Source: Robiginitomaculum antarcticum DSM 21748 (GTDB lineage: Bacteria > Pseudomonadota > Alphaproteobacteria > Caulobacterales > Maricaulaceae). Taken from it: a stretch of DNA of 64,000 bases. This document shows positions 16,525-24,511 of the stretch, piece after piece. Both the position numbers and the translations under genes were made by a program. Where the stretch lies: NCBI RefSeq assembly GCF_000365025.1, contig NZ_KB823014.1, positions 62,001 through 126,000 on the forward strand, written 5' to 3'. A model generated the notes under the pieces. That model ran no database searches, was not told the DNA's origin, and saw only the letters and a list, made by a program, of their open reading frames with translations. How positions within the stretch are numbered: the first letter of the stretch is position 1; each line of letters begins with the position of its first letter.

Positions 16525-17029
16525 AATGTTTAGTTTTAGCTCCCTTACCTATACGCATACTAAATTTCTCTTTTCCAGACTTCTTATCATAACTAGCGCC
16601 AAAACGGATATATTTGTTGCTGTTAAAGAGGCCTCTTGTTCCTGAACCGTCTGGCTAAACACGTCCAAATAATTTGCTTCCGTCTGATGGCAATTCTGTC
16701 GCCGCCTTAGCGCCGCGCGCCGATTTTGCCATAGTATTTACGATAGGGGCCGCTCTTCCAACAAAGCTTCCGCCCCCTCCTGCAAGTATAGGGCCTTGAA
16801 CCAAGCCTTCAGCAGCCCCGTCCGCGGCTTCAGGAGTCCCAGATGCAACTGCAGTTTGCGCCTGATAGGCATCGTTAGTGTCCACTGTCGGTTGACCTTC
16901 TGCTGCTGGATTTGAGTCCTGAACAAAGTTATTCAGCGCTTCATTTCGAGCTTCTTTGCCAAATATTTTCTTAAAGATATCAGGAACCCAACCCTCTTTC
17001 TCCTCTCCATACATGCCTGTTGGATCAAT
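16505..17029 (-). pseudogene. Rhs toxin tip with in-frame stop, cassette 1
   Basis: The frame enters at an Rhs hinge (IDPTGMYGEE) fused to the broken integrase, so the whole core upstream is lost. A linker (FKKIFGKEARNEALNN, then an acidic Ala-rich part) leads to a tip domain (AKSARGAKAATELPSDGSKL). TAG at 16,655-16,657 interrupts the frame. The same frame continues for 49 codons (PDGSGTRGLFNSNKYIRFGA, SMRIGKGAKTKHYDLFDL) to TAA. The domain type resembles small Rhs/CDI toxin ends of the LFNS...RIG kind, but I cannot name it. With the core missing and a stop in the tip it is probably inactive. Confidence 0.65.
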
Positions 17030-17497
17030 CGCGCATATCGTGATGCATCCGTAGCAAGTCTTGCTTTTTGATCTTCCCCACGGTTATGTGTTTGAAGCGC
17101 GGTAGAATGTGTTTTTTGAAAATTAAGCGATAATCCGCCGCAGAATTTGATTTCAGGCGCACAGATATATGGCTCTCATCAAACCTCTCATAAAGCACGA
17201 GCATTGAATAACCCGCTTTAGCCACGTCACGTTCAGCCGCAGGGTCTATGCCTAAGAAACTCGTCCTAATAAAGTTTTGGCTCTCTGGCGCGCCTCCTCA
17301 GTCGTTAATTGGCCGTGCGTGCCGAGGGTTATCCGGCGGGTACGGCCATTACGACCGCCAAGCCGATATTGGACTAGGTAGACCTTGCGTCCTTTAGGCG
17401 TGACTTTCAGGCCAAAATCTCTAAGTTCTGAGTCCCAAACATAGGTGTCTTTTAGCGCTTTTTCGGTGCTATCGACAATCCGTTTTGATATACGCAT
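17025..17497 (-). pseudogene. Tyrosine integrase, frameshifted and truncated
   Basis: Residues 1-81 are an arm-binding DUF4102 domain (YVWDSELRDFGLKVTPKGRK, TRRITLGTHGQLTTEEARQR). The frame stops after LLGRVS at 17,252. Loss of one T explains it, because the next frame continues as LGIDPAAERDVAKAGYS and a core-binding domain (FDESHISVRLKSNSAADYRL, LPRFKHITVGKIKKQDLLRM). It ends at HHDMRD where Rhs sequence begins, so the whole catalytic domain is missing. It sits beside the tRNA attachment remnant, as such integrases do. Confidence 0.85.
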
Positions 17498-17510
17498 ATT
17501 TGCCTCACAG

Positions 17511-17550
17511 GGTACTTACTAGCAATTTCCAGTAAGCACATAGTAAGCAC
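17511..17550. promoter_or_regulatory. Short repeats upstream of the integrase, possible arm sites
   Basis: AGTAAGCAC occurs at 17,531-17,539 and 17,542-17,550, eleven bases apart. A near inverted copy (GTACTTACT) lies at 17,512-17,520. Their place between integrase and attachment core fits arm-type integrase sites or an autoregulatory operator. Confidence 0.4.
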
Positions 17551-17668
17551 AGCAAGCGAAAACGGCAACCCGCACGAGGACATGCAATGCAACTCAACTA
17601 ATTGTTTTTATTGATTTAATCATACTATAAGCATTTCAGTCTAAGCCCGTAAAACCCGCAAAATAAGC

Positions 17669-17713
17669 TTCCTAATCTGGAGGCCGGTGGTTCAAATCCA
17701 CCCGGGGTCGCCA
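17669..17713 (+). other. Attachment remnant: 3' half of tRNA-Arg(CCU)
   Basis: The 45 bases fold as the 3' half of a tRNA: anticodon loop TTCCTAA (anticodon CCU), stem half TCTGG, variable loop AGGCC, a perfect T arm (GGTGG/TTCAAAT/CCACC), acceptor strand CGGGGTC, discriminator G and encoded CCA. The matching 5' half is absent upstream, so this is not a working tRNA. It is the classic scar left at the far border of an element inserted at a tRNA 3' end. Confidence 0.85.
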
Positions 17714-17721
17714 TTTTTTAA

Positions 17722-18444
17722 TTAATTCAATGTTTTGCGCGCGAGATACACGGTTTGTGTAAAAGGTTTATTTTGCAATGGATTATTAAACGTAACGGGC
17801 TCGGCCCGCGCCGTACCGAAAACCTGTTTCAGCCGGGCGGTAAATGACGCGTCTTCGCGCGCATCAGACCATAGACCCATAATCCCGCCGGAGCGGAGAT
17901 GCGAAGCCAGACGCAACAGCCCGTCCTCGCTGTAAAAATTGCCGCTGCGCTCATCCAACAGCCAGTCCGGGGTATGATCAATATCGATAAAAATAGCATC
18001 AAATGTCCTCCCAGGCAGATCAGGATCAAAGCCGCCCACCGACTTCGCCAGCGCGAAAAAATCATCGGTAATGATGCGGCAGCGCGGGTCATCACTTAGC
18101 GGCGGATCAAGCGGCAGGTGGCCGGCGGCATGCCAGTCTACAATGGCGTCTAATAACTCGACCACGATCAGGGAGCTTACACGATCATCTTCGAGCGCGG
18201 CAGCGGCCGTATAGCCAAGCCCAAGACCGCCAACAACAATGTCGAGCTCTTTTTCCTCAAGATCGGCCAAACCCAGCTTGGCCAAGGCGATTTCGGACGC
18301 CGTGAACAGGCTCGACATTAAATGCTCGTCGCCCAGAATGATTTCAAAGATATCTATGTCTAATGATATCAGCCGCCTGCGGCGTAAGCTGATTGGCCCG
18401 ATAGGCGTTTCACGATAATCTATTTCTTCGAATAATTTGCTCAT
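17722..18444 (-). CDS. Spermidine synthase-like SAM-dependent methyltransferase family protein
   Basis: 240 residues from ATG 18444. The fold of the spermidine/spermine synthase family is visible: LDIVVGGLGLGYTAAAAL (nucleotide-binding glycine loop), IVVELLDAIVDWH and FDAIFIDIDHTPDWLL. The polyamine-specific gatekeeper residues are not obvious, so the substrate is unknown. It faces away from ubiA and ends nine bases outside the tRNA remnant, so it is the first chromosomal gene past the island. A longer upstream start would add 16 residues with no clear benefit. Confidence 0.75.
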   Translation of the reverse strand: MSKLFEEIDYRETPIGPISLRRRRLISLDIDIFEIILGDEHLMSSLFTASEIALAKLGLADLEEKELDIVVGGLGLGYTAAAALEDDRVSSLIVVELLDAIVDWHAAGHLPLDPPLSDDPRCRIITDDFFALAKSVGGFDPDLPGRTFDAIFIDIDHTPDWLLDERSGNFYSEDGLLRLASHLRSGGIMGLWSDAREDASFTARLKQVFGTARAEPVTFNNPLQNKPFTQTVYLARKTLN

Positions 18445-18612
18445 AACGCAGAGCCATACACGCGCGCGGGCTGTAGTCATAGTCATTACCAAATGCGTTA
18501 TGCCTCCTTCATGCGATCATTCCATACCGCACAGTTGAAAAATTGGCATTGGATTATGTCTCACCTCCCGCAAATGCATGACCTGCCGCGCCGCTCATGC
18601 TAACGCGAGGAT

Positions 18613-19599
18613 ATGAGCCTTACCCCAACACAGGATGCCAGCGCGCGCCACTGGATCTACCGACTGCCCAAAGACTGGCAGCCTTACGGCCAGTTGTCAC
18701 GATTGGACCGTCCCGTTGGCTACTGGCTGCTCGCTTTGCCCGGATGGATGGGACTGGCTTTTGCGGGCCTAAAGACTGGCTATGCCACATCGGATGCAGT
18801 TTGGGCGTTATTTATCTTCATAGGGGCGATCGCCATGCGCGGGGCGGGCTGCACTTATAATGATATTGTTGATCAAGACCTGGACGTAAAGGTTGCGCGC
18901 ACCGCGCTGCGACCCCTGCCCGCCGGACATGTCACGACAAAGCAGGCGTGGATATGGCTATTTATTCAAGTCGGAATTGGATTTTGCGTCTGGTTGACCT
19001 TGCCCATGGTCGCAAAGCTCGTCGCGCTAGGCTCCATCCCGCTTGTCGCGGCCTATCCTTTTATGAAACGCATTACGTGGTGGCCGCAGCTCTGGCTGGG
19101 TTTGACCTTTAACTGGGCGTTTTTGGTCGCGGTCGCGATCAAGACCGGGGCTGTGAATATCCCCGCGCTTATCTTTTATGCCGGGCTGATCTTTTGGACG
19201 GTGGGATACGACACCATCTACGCCATGCAAGACGTCGAAGATGACGCGCTGATCGGGGTCAAAAGCACGGCGCGTCGGTTTGGCAGGCATGTGCGCAAAA
19301 TTGTGTCTATATTTTATCTTTTGACAGCGTCGCTCATATTTGTGGCCGTTGGGTTACAGATTATTTCGCTGGCTAATCCGGGACTTGATTTGGGGTTTTA
19401 CGAGCGCTTCTCGCGGACACAGCTTCTAAACACTACGATCATCATATGCGTCGCATTCGGTCTTTCTTTGCTGGCGCAGCCTGTCTTATTAAGGCCGGAT
19501 AGCCGCAATGCGCTTCGCTTATTCAAGATCAACGGCGTGATTATGGTTTTGCTGGGCGCAGCTCTTATTGTGGTGCGTTTCCTGTGGGAGCTGAATTAG
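18613..19599 (+). CDS. ubiA: 4-hydroxybenzoate polyprenyltransferase UbiA
   Basis: 328 residues, an integral membrane prenyltransferase that attaches the isoprenoid tail to 4-hydroxybenzoate in ubiquinone synthesis. Both Asp-rich motifs are present: YNDIVDQDLDVKVART near residue 80 and YAMQDVEDDALIGVKSTARR near 200. About eight hydrophobic segments cover the rest. The ATG is preceded by GCGAGGAT. It is divergent from the methyltransferase gene, with 168 bases between them. Confidence 0.95.
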   Translation: MSLTPTQDASARHWIYRLPKDWQPYGQLSRLDRPVGYWLLALPGWMGLAFAGLKTGYATSDAVWALFIFIGAIAMRGAGCTYNDIVDQDLDVKVARTALRPLPAGHVTTKQAWIWLFIQVGIGFCVWLTLPMVAKLVALGSIPLVAAYPFMKRITWWPQLWLGLTFNWAFLVAVAIKTGAVNIPALIFYAGLIFWTVGYDTIYAMQDVEDDALIGVKSTARRFGRHVRKIVSIFYLLTASLIFVAVGLQIISLANPGLDLGFYERFSRTQLLNTTIIICVAFGLSLLAQPVLLRPDSRNALRLFKINGVIMVLLGAALIVVRFLWELN

Positions 19600-19684
19600 C
19601 CCCGCTCTCACCCCATCGTGATGCAACGTGAGCGCCCACGCGCACGTATACAGAGTATATAAAGGCCACACACAGGAGACGACC

Positions 19685-20179
19685 ATGTTCACACGGCGAG
19701 ATTTTAGTATTATTGGCGTAAGCACATTGGCTCTTGCGGCCTGTAGCAGCACAGACGCCGAAACCGTTAAGGAGGCCAATATGAGTAATACGGATTGGAC
19801 AAATATGTCTGAAAATGAATGGCAGGAACGCCTGACCGAACAGGAGTTTTATGTCCTGCGCAAAGAAGGCACAGAACGCGCGTTTTCAAGCCCGCTAAAT
19901 GATGAGAAGGCCAGCGGCACATTTGTCTGTGCCGGCTGTGATCTGCCCTTGTTTAATTCGGACACGAAATTTGACTCCGGAACAGGCTGGCCAAGTTTCT
20001 TTGACACAATTGAGGGCGCGGTTGAGACTAAACGCGACTTCAAACTCATTTTGCCGCGCACGGAATATCACTGCGCGCGCTGCGGCGGTCATCAGGGCCA
20101 CATCTTTAAAGACGGCCCCGCGCCGACCGGACTGCGCTATTGCAATAATGGCGTCGCCCTTGACTTTAAGCCTGCATAA
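19685..20179 (+). CDS. msrB: Peptide-methionine (R)-S-oxide reductase MsrB, exported form
   Basis: 164 residues. It reduces methionine-R-sulfoxide in proteins. The N-terminus is a twin-arginine signal (FTRRDFSIIG) with a lipobox (LALAAC), so this form is probably a membrane-attached envelope lipoprotein. The enzyme domain carries both zinc CxxC pairs (CAGC, CARC), GTGWPSFF, HQGHIFKDGP and the catalytic Cys in RYCNNG near residue 153. The start has a good ribosome site (AGGAG). A second strong site inside the gene predicts a cytoplasmic form, described separately. Confidence 0.93.
   Translation: MFTRRDFSIIGVSTLALAACSSTDAETVKEANMSNTDWTNMSENEWQERLTEQEFYVLRKEGTERAFSSPLNDEKASGTFVCAGCDLPLFNSDTKFDSGTGWPSFFDTIEGAVETKRDFKLILPRTEYHCARCGGHQGHIFKDGPAPTGLRYCNNGVALDFKPA
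19769..19783 (+). promoter_or_regulatory. Internal ribosome-binding site and second msrB start
   Basis: AAGGAGG at 19,769-19,775 stands five bases before an in-frame ATG at 19,781. Starting here gives a 132-residue MsrB that lacks the Tat/lipobox leader but keeps the whole catalytic domain. This is one of the best Shine-Dalgarno matches noticed in the window, which makes chance less likely. Confidence 0.6.
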
Positions 20180-20246
20180 GCATTCCAAAGCCGCATAGGC
20201 CTAGCCGACAGACCAGAATAACGCTAAACAGGGCGCATGGAGATCG

Positions 20247-20507
20247 GGCTCAGAACTCCTTAATTTTGTTCATTCTGTTTCGAAATAAGGCGCAGAGACT
20301 GATTTTGCTGAGGTGAAGATGTGCAACCTCTTTATATCCGCAAAATCTTGTGTATGCGGCATATTTCGAAACCCTTCGGGCAAGAGACGAAACGGTTTTG
20401 GTTGCGTTGCGCCAATTTCACTATACTCATATAGCTAAAAATCGGCGCGCCTAACCCAATTCCATTTCGTCTCGCGCAGAATAAACAAAATTAAGGAGTT
20501 CTGAGCC
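20247..20507. repeat. Inverted-repeat-bounded element (MITE-like) upstream of pyrC
   Basis: The 31 bases at 20,247-20,277 are the reverse complement of 20,477-20,507 with one mismatch. They enclose about 200 bases without a coding frame, which include a smaller inverted pair (GTTTCGAAAT near 20,277 and ATTTCGAAAC near 20,363). I see no transposase and no clear target duplication. The right arm supplies AAGGAG 11 bases before the pyrC start. It is either a small non-autonomous element or a long-range RNA stem that could hide the pyrC ribosome site. It fills nearly all of the 330-base gap. Confidence 0.7.
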
Positions 20508-20509
20508 TT

Positions 20510-21853
20510 ATGCGCCCTATTTTTTACCCCGAAACATTTGATACGATCATTCGCGGCGGCACGGTCGTCAATCATGACGGGCGCGGCATTGCCGACATTG
20601 GTATCCGCGGCGGTAAGATTGCCGCGATTGGCGATCTCTCAACATTCGACGCAGGCCAAACCCTTAACGCCAAAGGACTGCATGTCCTGCCCGGCGTGAT
20701 TGACACACAGGTTCATTTTCGCGAACCCGGCCCGACGCATAAAGAGAACCTGGAAGCGGGGTCACGCGGCGCCGTTTTAGGCGGCGTCACAGGCGTTTTT
20801 GAAATGCCCAATACCAATCCGACGACCAGCACGGCGCAAATGCTCGAAGATAAGCTGCGCCGCGCGAATGGCCGCATGCATTGCAATCATGCCTTCTATG
20901 TCGGCGGCACGCATGCCAATGCTGACCATCTGGGCGATTTAGAGCGCCTGCCCGGATGTTGCGGCGTGAAAGTCTTTATGGGCGCCTCGACAGGCGATTT
21001 ATTGATCGCCGATGATGAAGGCGTCAGCCGCGTGCTCGCCTCTATCCGGCGGCGCGCAAGCTTTCATTCTGAAGACGAATTTCGCTTAGAGGAACGCCGC
21101 AAGCTGGCCCGCAAAGGCGATTGGACGTCCCATACCGATGTGCGCGACAAGAAAACCGCCCTGCTGTCCACCCAGCGGCTGATCGGATTGGCGCGACAGG
21201 CCAATAAACGCATCCACATTTTGCATATTTCTACCGCTGAAGAGCTGCCTATTCTGGCGGCTAATAAAGACCTCGTGACCTGCGAAGTTCTGCCCAATCA
21301 TCTGTCGATCATAGGGCCGGAAGCTTACGAGATCCAGAAAGGCCGCGTGCAGCAAAACCCACCCATTCGCGACGCCAAGAACGCCGCCATGTTATGGGAG
21401 GGTGTGCGCCAAGGCATTTTCGATATTTTGGCCACAGACCACGCCCCGCATACGCTGGAAGAAAAAGCCATGCCTTATCCGGCGAGCCCGTCCGGCATGC
21501 CGGGCGTGCAAACGCTCGTCCCGATTATGCTGGACTGGGTCAATAAAGGCGCGCTGACGCTGGAGCGCTTTGTTGATTTGGTCTGCCACGGGCCAAACCG
21601 CGTCTGGGGCATAGCCGGCAAAGGCCGCCTCTGCGTCGGCTATGACGCGGATATTACCATTGTCGATCTGAAAAAAACGCGCGAGCTGCGCGACGAAGAC
21701 CAAGCCAATATTTCAGGCTGGACGCCTTATCACGGTAAGACCGTGACCGGCTGGCCGACGCATACAATCATTGACGGCCAGATTATCATGGCTGAAGACG
21801 AAGTAGTGCTTGAAGGCCAAGGCAAGCCCTACCGCTTTAGCGAATCTATGTAG
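20510..21853 (+). CDS. pyrC: Dihydroorotase, class I
   Basis: 447 residues. It converts carbamoyl-aspartate to dihydroorotate in pyrimidine synthesis. Metal-binding and catalytic motifs in order: LPGVIDTQVHFREPG (two His), the carbamylated-Lys segment CCGVKVFMGASTG, HILHISTAEE, CEVLPNHLS, and FDILATDHAPHTLEEK with the catalytic Asp. Length fits the alphaproteobacterial class I enzyme. Related cyclic amidohydrolases such as allantoinase are possible but less likely given the KVFMGASTG segment. The ribosome site lies in the right arm of the inverted-repeat element. Confidence 0.88.
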   Translation: MRPIFYPETFDTIIRGGTVVNHDGRGIADIGIRGGKIAAIGDLSTFDAGQTLNAKGLHVLPGVIDTQVHFREPGPTHKENLEAGSRGAVLGGVTGVFEMPNTNPTTSTAQMLEDKLRRANGRMHCNHAFYVGGTHANADHLGDLERLPGCCGVKVFMGASTGDLLIADDEGVSRVLASIRRRASFHSEDEFRLEERRKLARKGDWTSHTDVRDKKTALLSTQRLIGLARQANKRIHILHISTAEELPILAANKDLVTCEVLPNHLSIIGPEAYEIQKGRVQQNPPIRDAKNAAMLWEGVRQGIFDILATDHAPHTLEEKAMPYPASPSGMPGVQTLVPIMLDWVNKGALTLERFVDLVCHGPNRVWGIAGKGRLCVGYDADITIVDLKKTRELRDEDQANISGWTPYHGKTVTGWPTHTIIDGQIIMAEDEVVLEGQGKPYRFSESM

Positions 21854-21881
21854 TTACGAGGCGTAATTACTCAATTGTCGC

Positions 21882-22301
21882 CTATTCCCGATAAGGGTCA
21901 GCCAGCATATTGGCCAGATGCCGCCCGTTTTCGGCCAGCGCCGCTGCGTCAGTAGAGACCGCGTTGGAGCATTGTGAAAACCGATCTTTCTGATCGTAAT
22001 ATCCCGTATTAAACGCATCAACCAGAGCACTGCGTTTTGTGGAGTCCCCTTTCGCTTCGATATCCATCATCCGCTGGGCATAATTACGCCAGGTCTGATC
22101 AGTATCGCCAAAGCATAAGGTGCGCAGATAATGAAGCTGCCCCAAATTTTTCACCAATGCCTGCACCATATTGGGCATAGCGACCATGTCTGCCTCTATA
22201 CGGGCGTCAATCGGCTGACGGGGCGTCTCTGTTTGCGCATATGCCGGGCCTGTCAGACCGGCCACGCAAAGCGCGGGTAGTATAAAGCGAAACAATCTCA
22301 T
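21882..22301 (-). CDS. TIGR02301-type secreted protein
   Basis: 139 residues from ATG 22301 with a clean signal peptide (LFRFILPALCVAGLTGPAYA). The mature part has two cysteines (LRTLCFGD, RFSQCSNA) and the helix NLGQLHYLRTLC typical, from memory, of a conserved alphaproteobacterial family of unknown function. The frame can extend to 22,352, directly after the marR stop, so the two genes are probably cotranscribed. Confidence 0.7.
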   Translation of the reverse strand: MRLFRFILPALCVAGLTGPAYAQTETPRQPIDARIEADMVAMPNMVQALVKNLGQLHYLRTLCFGDTDQTWRNYAQRMMDIEAKGDSTKRSALVDAFNTGYYDQKDRFSQCSNAVSTDAAALAENGRHLANMLADPYRE

Positions 22302-22352
22302 ATCTTTGATATATCGCGTTTCGGAGCCCGCGTCATCTTTGCTATCCAGCAC

Positions 22353-22823
22353 CTAAGTGTCTGAACCCGGTTCGAAGTCTGGCAAAACGGAGTCCAGATT
22401 ATCTTCGGCGGTATTTAAAAATCGGAAGATCATATCAAGCTCAGCCTCGCTAAACCCTTTGCGCAGGGCGGCATTAAAATCGCGCATGACGTCCATGACG
22501 ATAACGCGTTTTTCCCAGCCTCTTTCTGTCAAATGTACCGTGCGGCCGCGCCCGTCAAACAGCATTTTGCGGCGTTGCAAAAGATCCGCGCTTTCCATCC
22601 GGTCGCTGAGCGCGGTGATGGCGGAATTATTATGTCCAACGCCGCCGGCAAGCTCGCTCAGGCGGCATCCGTCATTATATCCCAGATAGGTGAGAACCGC
22701 GGCTTGAGCCCGGCCCAGACCGGCCTGCGCGCGCAAAATTTTATCGGCTTTTTTACCCAGTCGCGCATGGCTGCGGTCAATGAGGAAAAACAAACGCCGG
22801 TCAACACTTCGCGCAATTGCCAT
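22353..22823 (-). CDS. MarR-family transcriptional regulator
   Basis: 156 residues with a winged helix-turn-helix: QAAVLTYLGYNDGCRLSELA, then the recognition part NNSAITALSDRMESADLLQR and the wing GRGRTVHLTERG. Flanking helices would form the dimer. Ligand and targets are unknown. It lies upstream of the secreted-protein gene on the same strand and may control it. Confidence 0.85.
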   Translation of the reverse strand: MAIARSVDRRLFFLIDRSHARLGKKADKILRAQAGLGRAQAAVLTYLGYNDGCRLSELAGGVGHNNSAITALSDRMESADLLQRRKMLFDGRGRTVHLTERGWEKRVIVMDVMRDFNAALRKGFSEAELDMIFRFLNTAEDNLDSVLPDFEPGSDT

Positions 22824-22872
22824 AACGGCCTCCTGATAGGAGACCCGTCATCGCAAGAGATTGCCCCGTTGT

Positions 22873-23544
22873 CTAGGCAGCGATGCGCGGTTTTGGTCCG
22901 CGCGGCGGGGTCTTACGACTGGGAAGAATATGAACGTTACCGTCCGCTGTCTCGATTACAGTTTCACCGTCAAAAATAGCTTTGATAACCTCAGAGGCAT
23001 GAGCAAATGGTCCCAATTCCTGCAATAGGCGCCATTGTGCGTCCTTATTCGGTAAGGTCGCAAAAGCCGCCGCTTGATCAAGCGACACATGACCCTCGCA
23101 AAAATAATCCATAATGTGCGGGTGCAATTTATCAAGGCTGCGTATTTTGAGCATATATTCCGGGCTGCACGCAAAACGCTTAGCAATGGCTAGCGGAGAC
23201 TCGCCCGCCTCTTCAGCACGCAATATGCGGCGCACAAGCTCGGCTTCAGTGACAAGTACGGGATGCTCACGCGCCGTCACGCCGCCCTGCGTAATCTCGA
23301 CAGGGATGCGGGACAATCCACGCGGAAGGCGATGTGTGATGCGCAGCAATTGCAACGCGGCAAGACGGATTTTACCGTCAATGACGCTGAAATGCTTACC
23401 AGATATGACGACAGAAATAGGGTTTAAAAGACCGTCTCTGCGAATACGCCGTGCCATTTTAAGAACGCTATTGCGGTGTGTCCGCAGCATAGCCGCCGCG
23501 CTGAGGCGGGGGAGTTCGGATAAGGGCAGTGTAATCATAGTCAT
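22873..23544 (-). CDS. ParB-like DNA-binding protein
   Basis: 223 residues. An N-terminal ParB-like domain (KMARRIRRDGLLNPISVVIS, VIDGKIRLAALQLL) is followed by a KorB/Spo0J-type helix-turn-helix (SPLAIAKRFACSPEYMLKIR, VSLDQAAAFATLPNKDAQW). No parA partner is adjacent. The CTP-binding GERR motif of chromosomal ParB is not obvious (ENPV-type segment is replaced), so it is probably an accessory or plasmid/phage-type relative rather than the main segregation protein. The 208-base upstream region has one small hairpin (GCAGG...CCTGC near 23,592) and no gene. Confidence 0.72.
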   Translation of the reverse strand: MTMITLPLSELPRLSAAAMLRTHRNSVLKMARRIRRDGLLNPISVVISGKHFSVIDGKIRLAALQLLRITHRLPRGLSRIPVEITQGGVTAREHPVLVTEAELVRRILRAEEAGESPLAIAKRFACSPEYMLKIRSLDKLHPHIMDYFCEGHVSLDQAAAFATLPNKDAQWRLLQELGPFAHASEVIKAIFDGETVIETADGNVHILPSRKTPPRGPKPRIAA

Positions 23545-23752
23545 GACAACCTCTACAGTTTAGGGCGCTAATGCTCCCCTTTGATATGTGCAGGACATAC
23601 GCCTGCTACAAGTAGAGTGTTCCGCTCAATTGCACTCAAATTGTGTCATATTGGATTAAATCATGTATAAGGTGGTTAATGATCGGTTAATGACTTAAGC
23701 TTTACTTGGCAAAACAGCGAGTCAACGCTCCGGGCTAAAGGGTTGACCCGGA

Positions 23753-24511
23753 ATGCAAAACACAGTGTTAGATAACCCGATGAGCGCAATTTCAGGCAAA
23801 ATGCAGACACATGACGGTATCTTCCGCCCGCCGCATTACGGGCGCATCTTTGATTATGCGCCTCCTGCGACAGATTTTACGCCCCAAGGCCGTGATATTA
23901 TCTATTGTGATGACCACATTATTGTCGCGAGCAAGCCCCCGGGTCTGTTATCCGTCGACGGTAAATCAGACGGCCATAAAGACAGTCTCAGCTCGCGCAT
24001 GGCCGCCGCCTATCCCGGGGCGAGGATAGTGCACCGCCTCGATATGGCGACATCGGGCGTCATCATCTTCGCCCGTACGCCAGAGGCGATGCGTCATATT
24101 GGGCTGCAATTTGAGCGCCGCCATGTCGAAAAAAGCTACATCGCGCAGATATCAGGCCATCCCGATTCGGATAATGGCGAAATAGACGCGGCGATTATTT
24201 GTGATTGGCCGCGCCGGCCGTTGCAGATGATTGATTTCGCGCAGGGCCGCAAAGCGGTGACGCGCTGGGAAGTTATTTCGTGTGATCACAAAAACACAAG
24301 CCGGATAAAGCTGACCCCGGTTACGGGGCGGTCACACCAATTGCGCCTTCACATGCTTTATATAAGACATCCTATTCTTGGCGACCGGCTTTACGCGCCT
24401 GATGCGATATATGCCGCGGCCCCGCGGCTGTATCTTCATGCTCATACTCTGTCAATTTTTCATCCGGCCGGCGGCGCGCGGGTGACATTTAAGGCCCCCT
24501 GCCCGTTTTAG
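23753..24511 (+). CDS. RluA-family pseudouridine synthase
   Basis: 252 residues. The catalytic motif IVHRLDMATSGVIIFART carries the conserved Asp. It is preceded by the family N-segment DDHIIVASKPPGLLSVDG and followed by KSYIAQISG and GRSHQLRLHMLYIRHPILGD. It modifies uridine in rRNA or tRNA; the exact site cannot be read from sequence. There is no S4 domain. The start could also be the ATG at 23,780. A weak stem (GCCCC...GGGGC near 24,553-24,580) lies downstream. Confidence 0.88.
   Translation: MQNTVLDNPMSAISGKMQTHDGIFRPPHYGRIFDYAPPATDFTPQGRDIIYCDDHIIVASKPPGLLSVDGKSDGHKDSLSSRMAAAYPGARIVHRLDMATSGVIIFARTPEAMRHIGLQFERRHVEKSYIAQISGHPDSDNGEIDAAIICDWPRRPLQMIDFAQGRKAVTRWEVISCDHKNTSRIKLTPVTGRSHQLRLHMLYIRHPILGDRLYAPDAIYAAAPRLYLHAHTLSIFHPAGGARVTFKAPCPF

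Larger units (their letters stand above)
1..17713. mobile_element. Decayed tRNA-Arg(CCU) genomic island (part)
   Basis: Seen: a 3' tRNA half at the right border, an adjacent broken tyrosine integrase, an Rhs toxin/immunity array, a complete-looking T2SS cluster, and a truncated Toprim primase with an inverted repeat at the left. Known: integrases of the DUF4102-arm class insert at tRNA 3' ends and leave a 3' fragment at the far border. Inferred: because the tRNA fragment points rightward into flanking chromosome, the island lies to its left and an intact tRNA-Arg(CCU) should lie left of this window. The T2SS genes resemble the core genome in composition, so they could instead predate the island. 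Confidence 0.45.

Noticed and set aside
17669-17713. Functional tRNA-Arg gene
   Set aside because: Only the 3' half is present; no partner for the acceptor or D arm upstream.
22873-23544. Main chromosome partition locus
   Set aside because: ParB-like gene stands alone without parA, and no parS-type palindromes were noticed nearby.
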